7,641 nt of DNA from an uncultured Clostridia bacterium (GTDB lineage Bacteria > Bacillota > Clostridia > Oscillospirales > Ruminococcaceae): the NCBI GenBank assembly GCA_947175045.1, contig CAMWLH010000090.1, positions 1 through 7,641 of the forward strand, written 5' to 3'. How positions within the stretch are numbered: the stretch's first letter is position 1; the number at the start of each line of letters is the position of its first letter. Shown in pieces: positions 1-5,645 of the stretch. The position numbers were made by a program, and so were the translations under genes. The notes beneath the pieces were generated by a model. The model made no database searches. It worked only from the letters and a program-made list of their open reading frames with translations, and was not told the DNA's origin.

Positions 1-36
1 CCTCTCCCGTATGCTGTAAAATATTCAATTGTAAAC

Positions 37-77
37 AAAAAAAGCGTATCCACGCTTAAATAGTGAATACGCTTTTT
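37..77. terminator. Terminator-like hairpin, possibly bidirectional
   Basis: Arms 39-53 and 63-77 are complementary over 15 bp with one C/A mismatch (50/66), around a 9-nt loop. The outer end of the stem is a run of A on the left and T on the right, so both strands end the GC-containing stem with a U-run. The minus-strand version has the longer run (T7 followed by GTT) and is the better intrinsic terminator. It may end a gene lying outside the window to either side. The remaining bases up to 250 hold no gene that I can support. Confidence 0.6.
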
Positions 78-250
78 CAGATTTTCGGGGATTTTTACCC
101 CCTTTTTTTGTCTTAAATAAACACCCCCTCATTTTTGACAATTTTCTAACCGTAGGATTTCGTTGGAAAAAGAATTGAAATATAACGGCAAACGCTCACA
201 AACCCCCTTGTTATGGGATTTATCCGTTTGTCTTTATTATACCATAAGGG

Positions 251-717
251 CACACGTTCGCAACGATGGCACTCGAAAACGGCATGGACGTGAAAACACT
301 CTCGACAACGATAGGGCATGTTTCCTCAGAAACGACGATTGATATTTACAGTCATGTCACCGACACCATGCAGCGACAGGCAGCCGCGAAGATAGACCGC
401 CAAATTGGCGGCACAGAAGCCGAAATTCCGAGGGCAGAGGAACAGGTAAAGGTAGATACCCTCACGCCCGATTTCGAGCCATACAAGCCCAAATGCCGCA
501 AATCCGGAACGGGCTGTGTGACGATGATAACGACCACTTATTTGAAGGAAGATACACGCCTACCAATGCATATGGAAAACGTGAATCCCATAACATATAC
601 GCCAAAACACGCGAGGAGTGCGAGGAAAAACTCGCAGCTATGATAGTGCAGGTCAAGGCTGACATCAAGGCAGAGAAAGAGCGACTGAAAACGGTGAACG
701 AATCGTTACCCATTTAA
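251..717 (+). pseudogene. int: Tyrosine recombinase (conjugative-transposon/ICE integrase), C-terminal remnant, frameshifted
   Basis: The recognisable protein begins abruptly at HTFATMALENGMDVKTLSTT (from 251), with an in-frame stop just upstream at 245-247. The family sequence normally reads ...LRHTFAT here, so the break falls directly after the HxLR box. The Arg, Lys and HxxR catalytic residues and all N-terminal domains are gone. The Gly-His (TTIGH) and nucleophile Tyr (DIYSHV) motifs remain. The frame starting at 251 runs to KSGTGCVTMI near 528 and then becomes nonsense. The -1 frame takes over with NDHLFEGRYTPTNAYGKRES and continues to the stop at 715-717. A single missing A in ATAAC (about 526-530) explains this. 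The segment EFDPYKP-type/KSGTGCVTMI...EGRYTPTNA...NIYAKTREECEEKL is characteristic of integrases of Tn916-like and related Firmicutes elements (family knowledge). The protein cannot be an active recombinase. The frameshift alone could be a sequencing error, but the 5' truncation could not. Confidence 0.88.
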
Positions 718-765
718 ACTCGATAACAAATCGTTACCAAGTGTGTTTAAAAAATGGGACACAGT

Positions 766-779
766 AAACAAAGAATACG
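766..779 (+). repeat. 14-bp direct repeat, copy 1
   Basis: AAACAAAGAATACG occurs here and again, identically, at 1035-1048. In both places it is followed, 38-60 bp later and after a G/C-rich hairpin-forming stretch, by the palindromic motif TTCAAAACTRCCGTTTTG. This suggests that a longer module was duplicated and has diverged. Confidence 0.7.
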
Positions 780-817
780 ATGCCCCCTTACTACACGAAA
801 CGCAAGGTAGGGGGTAT

Positions 818-835
818 TTCAAAACTGCCGTTTTG
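818..835. repeat. Palindromic repeat TTCAAAACTGCCGTTTTG, copy 1
   Basis: CAAAAC and GTTTTG form a perfect 6-bp dyad around TGCC. An 18-bp near-identical copy (one substitution, G to A) lies at 1109-1126. Related half sites are at 908-918 (CAAAAACGGTA) and 1146-1155 (CAAAACGGTA, the exact inverse of 1117-1126). They may be recombinase or excisionase binding sites, or element termini; this is inference. Confidence 0.6.
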
Positions 836-845
836 ACAGAATTGA

Positions 846-980
846 CTTGTTCAAACTCAGGCGCGATTTAACCCCGAGTTGCTTAAAGGTCGGATTTCGC
901 TACCTTTCAAAAACGGTACTCCCTATTTCGGGGAGTACTACATAGATGAGGATACAGATGAGTACCCCATGGAAAAATAA
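846..980 (+). pseudogene. Possible C-terminal coding remnant, unidentified
   Basis: An open frame bounded by a TGA at 843-845 and a TAA at 978-980 reads ...RFNPELLKGRISLPFKNG then TPYFGEYYIDEDTDEYPMEK. There is no start codon and no ribosome binding site. The acidic, tyrosine-rich tail looks more protein-like than random sequence, and a 7-bp hairpin (982-1002) follows the stop directly. I do not recognise the family. It may be the tail of a gene lost when the mobile element decayed, or a chance open frame. Confidence 0.25.
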
Positions 981-1034
981 TGACGGGATGATTTGTCCTG
1001 TCATCATATTTGATGTCAAAATTTGAGCCGCATA

Positions 1035-1048
1035 AAACAAAGAATACG
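1035..1048 (+). repeat. 14-bp direct repeat, copy 2
   Basis: Second exact copy of AAACAAAGAATACG (first at 766-779). It is followed by an imperfect GGGGC/GCCCC hairpin (arms 1074-1081 and 1091-1098) and then by the second palindrome at 1109-1126. Confidence 0.7.
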
Positions 1049-1108
1049 GCGGATCATAAATCACCTGCCCTGTTTTGGGGCTAGTGGGTTGCCCCAAACA
1101 TGGCATCC

Positions 1109-1126
1109 TTCAAAACTACCGTTTTG
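1109..1126. repeat. Palindromic repeat TTCAAAACTACCGTTTTG, copy 2
   Basis: Differs from 818-835 at one base. Its right half TACCGTTTTG (1117-1126) is inverted exactly at 1146-1155 (CAAAACGGTA) with a 19-bp spacer, so the region can also form an 10-bp dyad. Function unknown; possible protein-binding site of the decayed element. Confidence 0.6.
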
Positions 1127-1159
1127 GTACTTGAGAAGCATTTAACAAAACGGTACACC

Positions 1160-1213
1160 CTTGAAAAACAAAACCGCATTGCACAGCCCTTAAAAGGCTC
1201 TGTAATGCGGTTT
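1160..1213 (-). terminator. Rho-independent terminator of tRNA-Pro
   Basis: Arms 1171-1188 and 1196-1213 pair over 18 positions with one G.U pair and one C/C mismatch, around a 7-nt loop. On the minus strand the stem is followed by a U-rich tract (TTTTGTTTTTC, 1162-1173 region). The stem starts 1 nt beyond the CCA end of the tRNA, as expected for a monocistronic tRNA unit read leftward. Confidence 0.9.
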
Positions 1214-1214
1214 G

Positions 1215-1290
1215 TGGTCGGAGTGGGGAGAATCGAACTCCCGGCCTCGACATCCCAAATGTCGCGCCCTGCCAACTGGGCTACACCCCG
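1215..1290 (-). tRNA. tRNA-Pro, anticodon UGG
   Basis: The minus strand folds into a complete 76-nt cloverleaf. The acceptor stem is CGGGGTG/CACTCCG (one G.U), the D stem GCCC/GGGC, the anticodon stem CGACA/TGTCG, the loop TTTGGGA with anticodon TGG, and the T arm GGGAG-TTCGATT-CTCCC. Discriminator A is followed by an encoded CCA. UGG reads proline codons CCA/CCG and, with modification, others. The gene lacks a convincing promoter of its own directly upstream (1291-1340), although TAAAAT abuts its 5' end. The consensus promoter lies 200 bp away, beyond a second copy of the 5' half, so expression probably depends on transcription through the insert. Confidence 0.97.
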
Positions 1291-1291
1291 A
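1253..1291 (-). repeat. 39-bp direct repeat within tRNA-Pro (att-like), copy 1
   Basis: This copy is the 5' half of the complete tRNA, nt 1-38 plus one base upstream. It is identical to 1439-1477. The identity ends exactly at the 3' edge of the anticodon loop, a common crossover zone for tyrosine recombinases that use tRNA genes. Confidence 0.9.
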
Positions 1292-1438
1292 TTTTATGAA
1301 ATTTTTCTCAAAGTGGTCAAATATGTGGTCAAACGGATTTCCGACCAAGATTTCCGCGAAACGAAATCGCCGTGACGGTGTAGTGTAAAAGGCAATGTGC
1401 GCCAAACAGCTTTGCGAAGCGCTCCGACGGTTCTATGC
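1292..1438. mobile_element. 147-bp insert in the tRNA-Pro locus, probable remnant of an integrated element
   Basis: The insert separates two copies of the tRNA 5' half. It contains two direct copies of GTGGTCAAA at 1313-1321 and 1325-1333 (12-bp period) and an inverted TGGTC-type site (GACCA) near 1343-1347. These resemble arm-type recombinase binding sites next to an attachment core. The right part holds small dyads such as CCGTGACGG and GCTT-TGCG-AAGC. It has no credible gene. Recombination between the flanking 39-bp repeats would remove 186 bp and restore a normal tRNA gene with its own promoter. The element identity is inference. Confidence 0.6.
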
Positions 1439-1476
1439 TCCCAAATGTCGCGCCCTGCCAACTGGGCTACACCCCG
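1439..1476 (-). pseudogene. Truncated tRNA-Pro: 5' half only (nt 1-38)
   Basis: Identical to the first 38 nt of the complete tRNA-Pro (acceptor 5' strand, D arm, anticodon 5' strand and whole anticodon loop). The 3' half, T arm and CCA are absent. It lies directly downstream of the strong promoter at 1492-1520, so it is presumably the original 5' end of the gene, displaced from its 3' half. The transcript should carry this half followed by the full tRNA. Two identical 5' halves could then compete for a single 3' half during folding and RNase P processing. Confidence 0.88.
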
Positions 1477-1477
1477 A
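1439..1477 (-). repeat. 39-bp direct repeat (att-like), copy 2
   Basis: Exact duplicate of 1253-1291, on the promoter-proximal side of the insert. Together the two copies bracket the insert like attL and attR of a miniature element. Confidence 0.9.
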
Positions 1478-1491
1478 AAACTTACCAAATC

Positions 1492-1520
1492 ATTATACAA
1501 TAAAAACGGGAATTTGTCAA
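1492..1520 (-). promoter_or_regulatory. Consensus sigma-A promoter for tRNA-Pro
   Basis: Read on the minus strand, the -35 is TTGACA (1515-1520), the spacer is exactly 17 bp, and the -10 is TATAAT (1492-1497). Both hexamers are perfect. Transcription would start near 1485, about 9 nt before the truncated 5' tRNA half and about 195 nt before the complete tRNA. Confidence 0.92.
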
Positions 1521-1591
1521 GACTCTTATAGGCAAAAAGTTAAATAATGCGAAAAAATCTGTATTATTTCTTAAAAGTTACAAAAAAGGAC

Positions 1592-1620
1592 TTGATTTTT
1601 TTGGCAAAATATGCGACAAT
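1592..1620 (+). promoter_or_regulatory. Probable sigma-A promoter for the ATPase-like/DUF368 operon
   Basis: TTGATT (1592-1597), 17-bp spacer, GACAAT (1615-1620). The start would be near 1627 and leave a leader of about 93 nt. The leader contains a GTTTTTCG/CGAAAAAC pair (1633-1640 and 1693-1700), which may be chance. The -10 matches the consensus at only four of six positions. Confidence 0.5.
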
Positions 1621-1719
1621 ATAAAGTAAGTGGTTTTTCGAAGATTGTTGTAAATTGCCGAGAATCCGCGATCATAACAAGTAATGTAATACCGAAAAAC
1701 GTTATAAGGAAGTTGAATA

Positions 1720-4179
1720 ATGGCTCAGTTTTTTAATTTCAAGGAGGACTATTACGGTCTTACCGAAAGTGAAATAGAGAAAAATAGCGCGCTTTACGGA
1801 TTTAATATATACACAAAGAACGAAAAGGTGATGAAGGGGTACACGCCGCTTAATGTGCTGCTTTCGCCCTCGTTTATACTTATGTTTGTGGCGGGAGTGC
1901 TGTGCTTTTTCGGCGCGGGGATAGGTCTGGGGATAGCGGCGCTGCTGATCGATCTTGCTTATGCAGCGGCGGAGATTTACCTCGGAATAGCCTCCGACAA
2001 GCGGCTGGCGGAGATCAAGGAGTCCACGGACATTAAATTCAGGGTTATCCGCAACGGCAAGCTTGAGTTTGTGGAGAAGGAGTATATCGTCCCCGAGGAC
2101 ACCATAGTGATACAAACGGGCGAAAGAGTCCCCGCAGACGCCTATGTGCTGGAGAGCCGCGATCTGACCGTGGACGAGAGCATTTTTACGGGAATAAACA
2201 AGCCTGTTGCGAAATACGCGGGGGCCATCACCAAGGGCGAGCTCAGCCCCAAGTTCGTGTACAGCGGAACTACGGTGCTCACAGGCGTGGCGATATGCAG
2301 GGTGAGCGCGATCGGAGTCGATACGAAGCTCTATCAGAAGCTCGGCGAGCAGAAGAACCGCCACGGCTACTATACCGAAACGGAGGAGTTCGTGCATAAG
2401 CTGGTGCCGCTGTGCAGCATTGTCGCGACTGTCATCACGCTTGTTACGGTGATTTCGGGCATAGTTACCGAAAAGGAGCTTATACCGAACGCCATTCGCG
2501 GTATAACGATAGGACTGTGCTTCCTGCCGACGGGAATAAGCACGGTAATGCGCGTTTATTTCACCAAGGGCGCTTCGGATATGCTCAAAAAAAGCGCGGT
2601 CGTTAAGAGCCTGTGCGATATTGAGCGCCTTAACAGCCTTTCGGTTCTCTGCGTGGAAAAGGAGGGAGCCATCTCCAAAAGCCGCGTGGAGGTACGCGGA
2701 ATGTACGCAAAAAGCGACGAACTGCTGTATAAGGTAGCCGCCCTTGCCTGTGAACAGAACACATCCGACCAGTCGGAGCGCGCTCTGCTGGTGAAAGCGT
2801 CCTTTTTCGACGAGAACATCTCGGATATGTACACCGAGAACACGCTTATAGAGCGCATTCCCGAAACCAACGAGATAATGAGCGGTGCGCTTTGGGACGT
2901 GGGCGGCTCAAAGCTGTACTGCATAAAGGGTACTCCCGAGCAGATACTGCCGCTGTGCAGGCTTCACGGAGATCAGCTCTATGCCGCGCAGAAGAAATAT
3001 TCCGATTATTATGCCCAAGGCTACAGCGTCTTGGCGTTCGCCTGCGCGGACGCTCAGCAGGGGGATATGGACAGCACTGCTGGCTTCGCCTATGTTTTTG
3101 TGGGATTCGTCGCGTTTTCCGCGCCGCTGCGCGAGAGCGTTTCTACCGCCGTAAAGACCTGCCGCAGGTCGGGTGTGCGCGTGGTAATGCTTACGGAGGA
3201 TAACCCCAGCGTCGCCGAGGCGGTGGGTAAGATGATAGGACTTTCGGGACACAAGGCAGTAACGGGCAAGCAGATATCCGATTATGTGAAATACGGCGGG
3301 GAGCTCGATTTCGGCGCGGACATTTTCGCGCGGGTCACCCCCGAGCAGAAGCTGTATATCATCGATCAGCTCCGCAAAAGGGGAGAGGTCGTGGCAATGA
3401 CGGGAACGCGCACCACCGACGCGGACGCTATGAACATGGCGGATATAGGAATAACTATTTCCCAGCATACCGACGGAAGCACCTACGAATCCGCCGATAT
3501 AATAATGAACGATGACAATTTCAGCTCCATAGCCGACACTGTTGCCGCCGCTCGTCAAATTCACCGTAACATAAAGCGGGCATTCGCGGTAATAATTTCG
3601 GGGTATATCTCGCTGATACTTCCGACGGTGATAAACGCGTTCAGCTCCAAGCAGCTTTTTCTTGATCCTCCGTTGCTTGCTTTGCTCAGCATGGTGATAC
3701 TGCCGATAGCGGCGCTCGGGTATATCGGGAACCGCTGCGACATAAAATCAAATATGCCCCCCTCGGAGTTCTTTATGAACCAACGGCTCAATCTTCCTTT
3801 CCTCGGAGAAATAGCGTTGATGGGAGCGCTGACGGGTGCGGTCACGATAGCGACCTACCTGTTTATGTATGTGGACAGCCGGGTGGAATACGCGAGAAGC
3901 TGCGCGCTTATCTCGTTCTGCTTCTGCACGGCGCTGTTTGAGTTGCTGAGATTATCCCCCGACAAGCCGTTTCCCGCAATAAAGGCTGCGGGGAGGATAC
4001 CGCTTATCTGCGCGGCAGTGACCGTGGTGCTGCCTCTGCTGCTCATATACATACCCTTTGTAAATTCGGCGTTCGGGCTGGAAGACGTGGATATTGCCGC
4101 GGCAATAATCTGTGTTATCACGGGTCTGCTGCCGGGTGTGATGTATTTTGTGATAAAGCATTTTATCAAATTTAACTAA
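1720..4179 (+). CDS. P-type ATPase-like membrane protein, predicted catalytically dead
   Basis: An 819-residue protein with type II P-type ATPase layout: an N-terminal cation-ATPase-like segment, helices at about 46-66, 67-91, 229-250 and 257-281, cytoplasmic P/N domains about 282-618, and six C-terminal helices (about 620-812). Retained landmarks are GERVPAD (134-140), DESIFTG (152-158), KGTPE (403-407), VTPEQK (539-544) and ADIGI (574-578). The catalytic signatures are lost. DKTGT is EKEGA (E313 replaces the phosphorylated Asp), TGES is TGIN (I159 replaces the dephosphorylation Glu), TGD is TED (492-494), and GDGxND is GTRTTD (562-567). PEGLP in helix 4 is PTGIS (270-274), and the helix-6 NxxxD ion ligands are absent in LLALLSMVILP. 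Known P-type mechanisms require these residues, so ATP-driven pumping is unlikely. The frame is uninterrupted, which argues for a retained non-catalytic role. AAGGA at 1706-1710 supports the ATG. Automatic annotation would call it a cation-transporting ATPase. Confidence 0.93.
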   Translation: MAQFFNFKEDYYGLTESEIEKNSALYGFNIYTKNEKVMKGYTPLNVLLSPSFILMFVAGVLCFFGAGIGLGIAALLIDLAYAAAEIYLGIASDKRLAEIKESTDIKFRVIRNGKLEFVEKEYIVPEDTIVIQTGERVPADAYVLESRDLTVDESIFTGINKPVAKYAGAITKGELSPKFVYSGTTVLTGVAICRVSAIGVDTKLYQKLGEQKNRHGYYTETEEFVHKLVPLCSIVATVITLVTVISGIVTEKELIPNAIRGITIGLCFLPTGISTVMRVYFTKGASDMLKKSAVVKSLCDIERLNSLSVLCVEKEGAISKSRVEVRGMYAKSDELLYKVAALACEQNTSDQSERALLVKASFFDENISDMYTENTLIERIPETNEIMSGALWDVGGSKLYCIKGTPEQILPLCRLHGDQLYAAQKKYSDYYAQGYSVLAFACADAQQGDMDSTAGFAYVFVGFVAFSAPLRESVSTAVKTCRRSGVRVVMLTEDNPSVAEAVGKMIGLSGHKAVTGKQISDYVKYGGELDFGADIFARVTPEQKLYIIDQLRKRGEVVAMTGTRTTDADAMNMADIGITISQHTDGSTYESADIIMNDDNFSSIADTVAAARQIHRNIKRAFAVIISGYISLILPTVINAFSSKQLFLDPPLLALLSMVILPIAALGYIGNRCDIKSNMPPSEFFMNQRLNLPFLGEIALMGALTGAVTIATYLFMYVDSRVEYARSCALISFCFCTALFELLRLSPDKPFPAIKAAGRIPLICAAVTVVLPLLLIYIPFVNSAFGLEDVDIAAAIICVITGLLPGVMYFVIKHFIKFN

Positions 4180-4194
4180 GATTGGACATAGCAA

Positions 4195-5055
4195 ATGAAA
4201 AAATTTATAGAGTATCTGAAATTCTTCCTCGGCGGGCTGGCGTTCGGCATAGCCAACGTTATTCCGGGGGTGAGCGGCGGCACTATGCTTGTAGTGTTCG
4301 GAATTTACGACAGGCTGATGGAGTCTATCTCGGGAATAAAGGCGATCTTTAAGAATTTTTTGTTTCTTGTGGTATTCGGTCTGGGCGGAGCGGGAGGCAT
4401 TCTCGGGTTCGCCATCGTGATCAAGTCATTATTTGACGCGGTGGAAATACAGACGAATATGTTCTTTATCGGACTTATACTCGGCAGTATTCCGCTGATA
4501 GTCAAAACGGGAACTTCCGAAAGCAAGATAAAGCCGATATGCTCCCTGCCATTTGTGATAGCTCTTGCGGCGGTCATCGGGCTTGCGGTGCTGGAGCATT
4601 CGGGAGCTGTCAGCATAGCGCCCGACGTGGTGAACGGCTTTGAGATCGTTACGACCATAAAGCTGTTTGTCTGCGCGGTCATAGCGGCGGTGACGATGAT
4701 AATCCCGGGCGTGAGCGGCTCGTTTGTAATGCTGCTTCTGGGCGTGTACGATACCATCATTTCCGCGATAAATCTGAGCTCGCTGAATTTCTATGTTATC
4801 ATTCCCTTTGCGATAGGCGCGGTAGTGGGGATAATCCTTGGCGCGAAGCTGATCTCCATTCTTATAAACAAATACAAGCTTATGGTGTACAGCGCTATTA
4901 TGGGATTGGTGATCGGCTCAGTCTACGCGATACTGCCCGAGGGCTTCGGGTTTAATTTGCAGACAGGCTACGGATTTGTCTGCCTGCTGGTGGGAATAGT
5001 CGTGGCGGTGTTGGTGCAGAAACTCGGCGCGGCGGGGGAAAAAGAGAAAGAATAA
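4195..5055 (+). CDS. popT: DUF368 family membrane protein, probable polyprenyl-phosphate (C55-P) transporter PopT
   Basis: A 286-residue, almost wholly hydrophobic protein. The family signature is present twice, as NVIPGVSGGTMLVVFGIYDR (21-40) and MIIPGVSGSFVMLLLGVYDT (168-187), which indicates two related halves each with a likely re-entrant loop. About eight to nine hydrophobic segments follow one another and the tail ends in the charged KLGAAGEKEKE. The DUF368 family has been shown in other bacteria to return undecaprenyl phosphate across the membrane for reuse in peptidoglycan and wall-polymer synthesis (family knowledge). The length is typical of the family. The ATG lies 15 bp after the stop of the ATPase-like gene with only a weak ribosome binding site (TTGGA, 4182-4186), so translation may be coupled to the upstream gene. 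A terminator follows directly, making this the last gene of a two-gene operon. Confidence 0.92.
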   Translation: MKKFIEYLKFFLGGLAFGIANVIPGVSGGTMLVVFGIYDRLMESISGIKAIFKNFLFLVVFGLGGAGGILGFAIVIKSLFDAVEIQTNMFFIGLILGSIPLIVKTGTSESKIKPICSLPFVIALAAVIGLAVLEHSGAVSIAPDVVNGFEIVTTIKLFVCAVIAAVTMIIPGVSGSFVMLLLGVYDTIISAINLSSLNFYVIIPFAIGAVVGIILGAKLISILINKYKLMVYSAIMGLVIGSVYAILPEGFGFNLQTGYGFVCLLVGIVVAVLVQKLGAAGEKEKE

Positions 5056-5060
5056 ATACC

Positions 5061-5092
5061 GGGCGGCGCGAAAATGCGCCGCTTATTTATTT
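5061..5092 (+). terminator. Rho-independent terminator after the DUF368 gene
   Basis: GCGGCGC (5063-5069) pairs perfectly with GCGCCGC (5076-5082) around GAAAAT, with two further G.U pairs outside. The T-rich tract TTATTTATTT follows. It separates the ATPase-like/DUF368 operon from the ECF sigma operon. Confidence 0.9.
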
Positions 5093-5102
5093 CTGAAATA
5101 CC

Positions 5103-5128
5103 TGTAACAAAATTTGCTTTCGGTTGTC
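5103..5128 (+). promoter_or_regulatory. ECF-type promoter, probably autoregulatory
   Basis: TGTAAC (5103-5108), a 16-bp spacer and TGTC (5125-5128) resemble Bacillus ECF promoters (TGAAAC-N16-CGTA/CGTC). Transcription would begin near 5135, downstream of the possible TTG codon at 5124 but upstream of the ribosome binding site. ECF factors commonly drive their own operon; whether this one does is inference. Confidence 0.55.
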
Positions 5129-5153
5129 TAAAAATACAGAGGGGGGGAGGAAA

Positions 5154-5645
5154 ATGGACTTCGACGAGATATTCAGGGGCTATGCCGAACTGCTCTACAA
5201 GTATATGTTAAAGCTCTCCCGCAGCGAGGATATCGCCGAGGAGATAGTTCAGGAGACGTTCTGTAAGGCGATAATCAACTCGCACAAGTTCAAGGGCGAG
5301 TGCAAGGTGACCACATGGCTGTGCCAAATTGCCCGGAACGAATATCTGAACTACATCAAGAAAAAGGAGCGCTCTAACCTAAATATAGACGATTTCTCCG
5401 CCGTCGCCGACGAGCGCAGGCTTGAGGATATTATTGAGGACAGAGAGACCGCATTCGCCGCGAGAGCCGCGCTGAGAGAGCTCCCCGAAACCGTGCGGGA
5501 GCTGTTTGAACTGAGGGCTTCGGGACTGAGCTTTAGGGAGATCGGCGATATTTACGGTAAAACCGAAAACTGGGCGCGGGTGACCTTTTTCAGAGCAAAG
5601 CAGAAAATAATTGAGAAAATGGAGGAACAAGGCTATGAAGTGTAA
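5154..5645 (+). CDS. ECF-subfamily RNA polymerase sigma factor
   Basis: A 163-residue protein with the two conserved ECF domains and nothing else. Sigma region 2 is at about 8-75 (YMLKLSRSEDIAEEIVQETF, then TTWLCQIARNEYLNYIKKK) and region 4 at about 113-158 (ALRELPETVRELFELRASGL followed by the helix-turn-helix SFREIGDIYGKTENWARVTF). It directs core polymerase to a small set of promoters when released from its anti-sigma factor. The start is set at ATG 5154. GGAGG at 5146-5150 precedes it, ECF proteins usually begin just before region 2, and the longer frame from TTG 5124 would start upstream of the predicted transcript start and encode the G-run as Gly-Gly-Arg. The stop overlaps the next gene by 11 bp. 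It belongs to the SigW/SigM-like group in general form, but the sequence does not assign a specific subgroup. Confidence 0.95.
   Translation: MDFDEIFRGYAELLYKYMLKLSRSEDIAEEIVQETFCKAIINSHKFKGECKVTTWLCQIARNEYLNYIKKKERSNLNIDDFSAVADERRLEDIIEDRETAFAARAALRELPETVRELFELRASGLSFREIGDIYGKTENWARVTFFRAKQKIIEKMEEQGYEV

Larger units (their letters stand above)
718..1159. other. Gene-poor mobile-element scar
   Basis: This stretch between the integrase remnant and the tRNA-Pro terminator holds no intact gene. Seen in it are a 10-bp direct repeat (AATCGTTACC at 701-710 overlapping the integrase end, and 729-738), the paired motifs CCCATTT 709-715 / AAATGGG 752-758, a duplicated 14-mer, several CAAAACGG-type sites, a possible ORF end at 846-980, and small hairpins at 982-1002 (7-bp stem) and 1074-1098 (8-bp stem TTTGGGGC/GCCCCAAA). 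Such dense short repeats beside an integrase are typical of the terminal and attachment regions of integrative elements. That assignment is inference. Confidence 0.5.

Noticed and set aside
766..1155. Short repeats considered as a CRISPR array
   Set aside because: There are only two copies of each motif, the spacing is irregular, and there is no cas gene.
1100..1375. Plus-strand open frame reading GVGRIELPASTSQMSRPANW across the tRNA-Pro region
   Set aside because: It is the antisense translation of the tRNA gene, a well-known source of spurious proteins. There is no ribosome binding site, and the tRNA fold is complete on the other strand.
1542..1569. AAATAAT/ATTATTT inverted repeat between the tRNA promoter and the ATPase-like gene
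   Set aside because: A 7-bp AT-only dyad is expected by chance in this AT-rich spacer and lacks a GC stem or U-run.
1702..2397. 231-codon minus-strand open frame inside the ATPase-like gene
   Set aside because: It overlaps the real gene entirely. Its product is low-complexity and rich in His, Arg and Leu, as expected from the antisense of GC-biased codons, with no recognisable domain or ribosome binding site.
2908..3564. 218-codon minus-strand open frame inside the ATPase-like gene
   Set aside because: It is a shadow of the P/N-domain coding sequence with no initiation signal or family resemblance.
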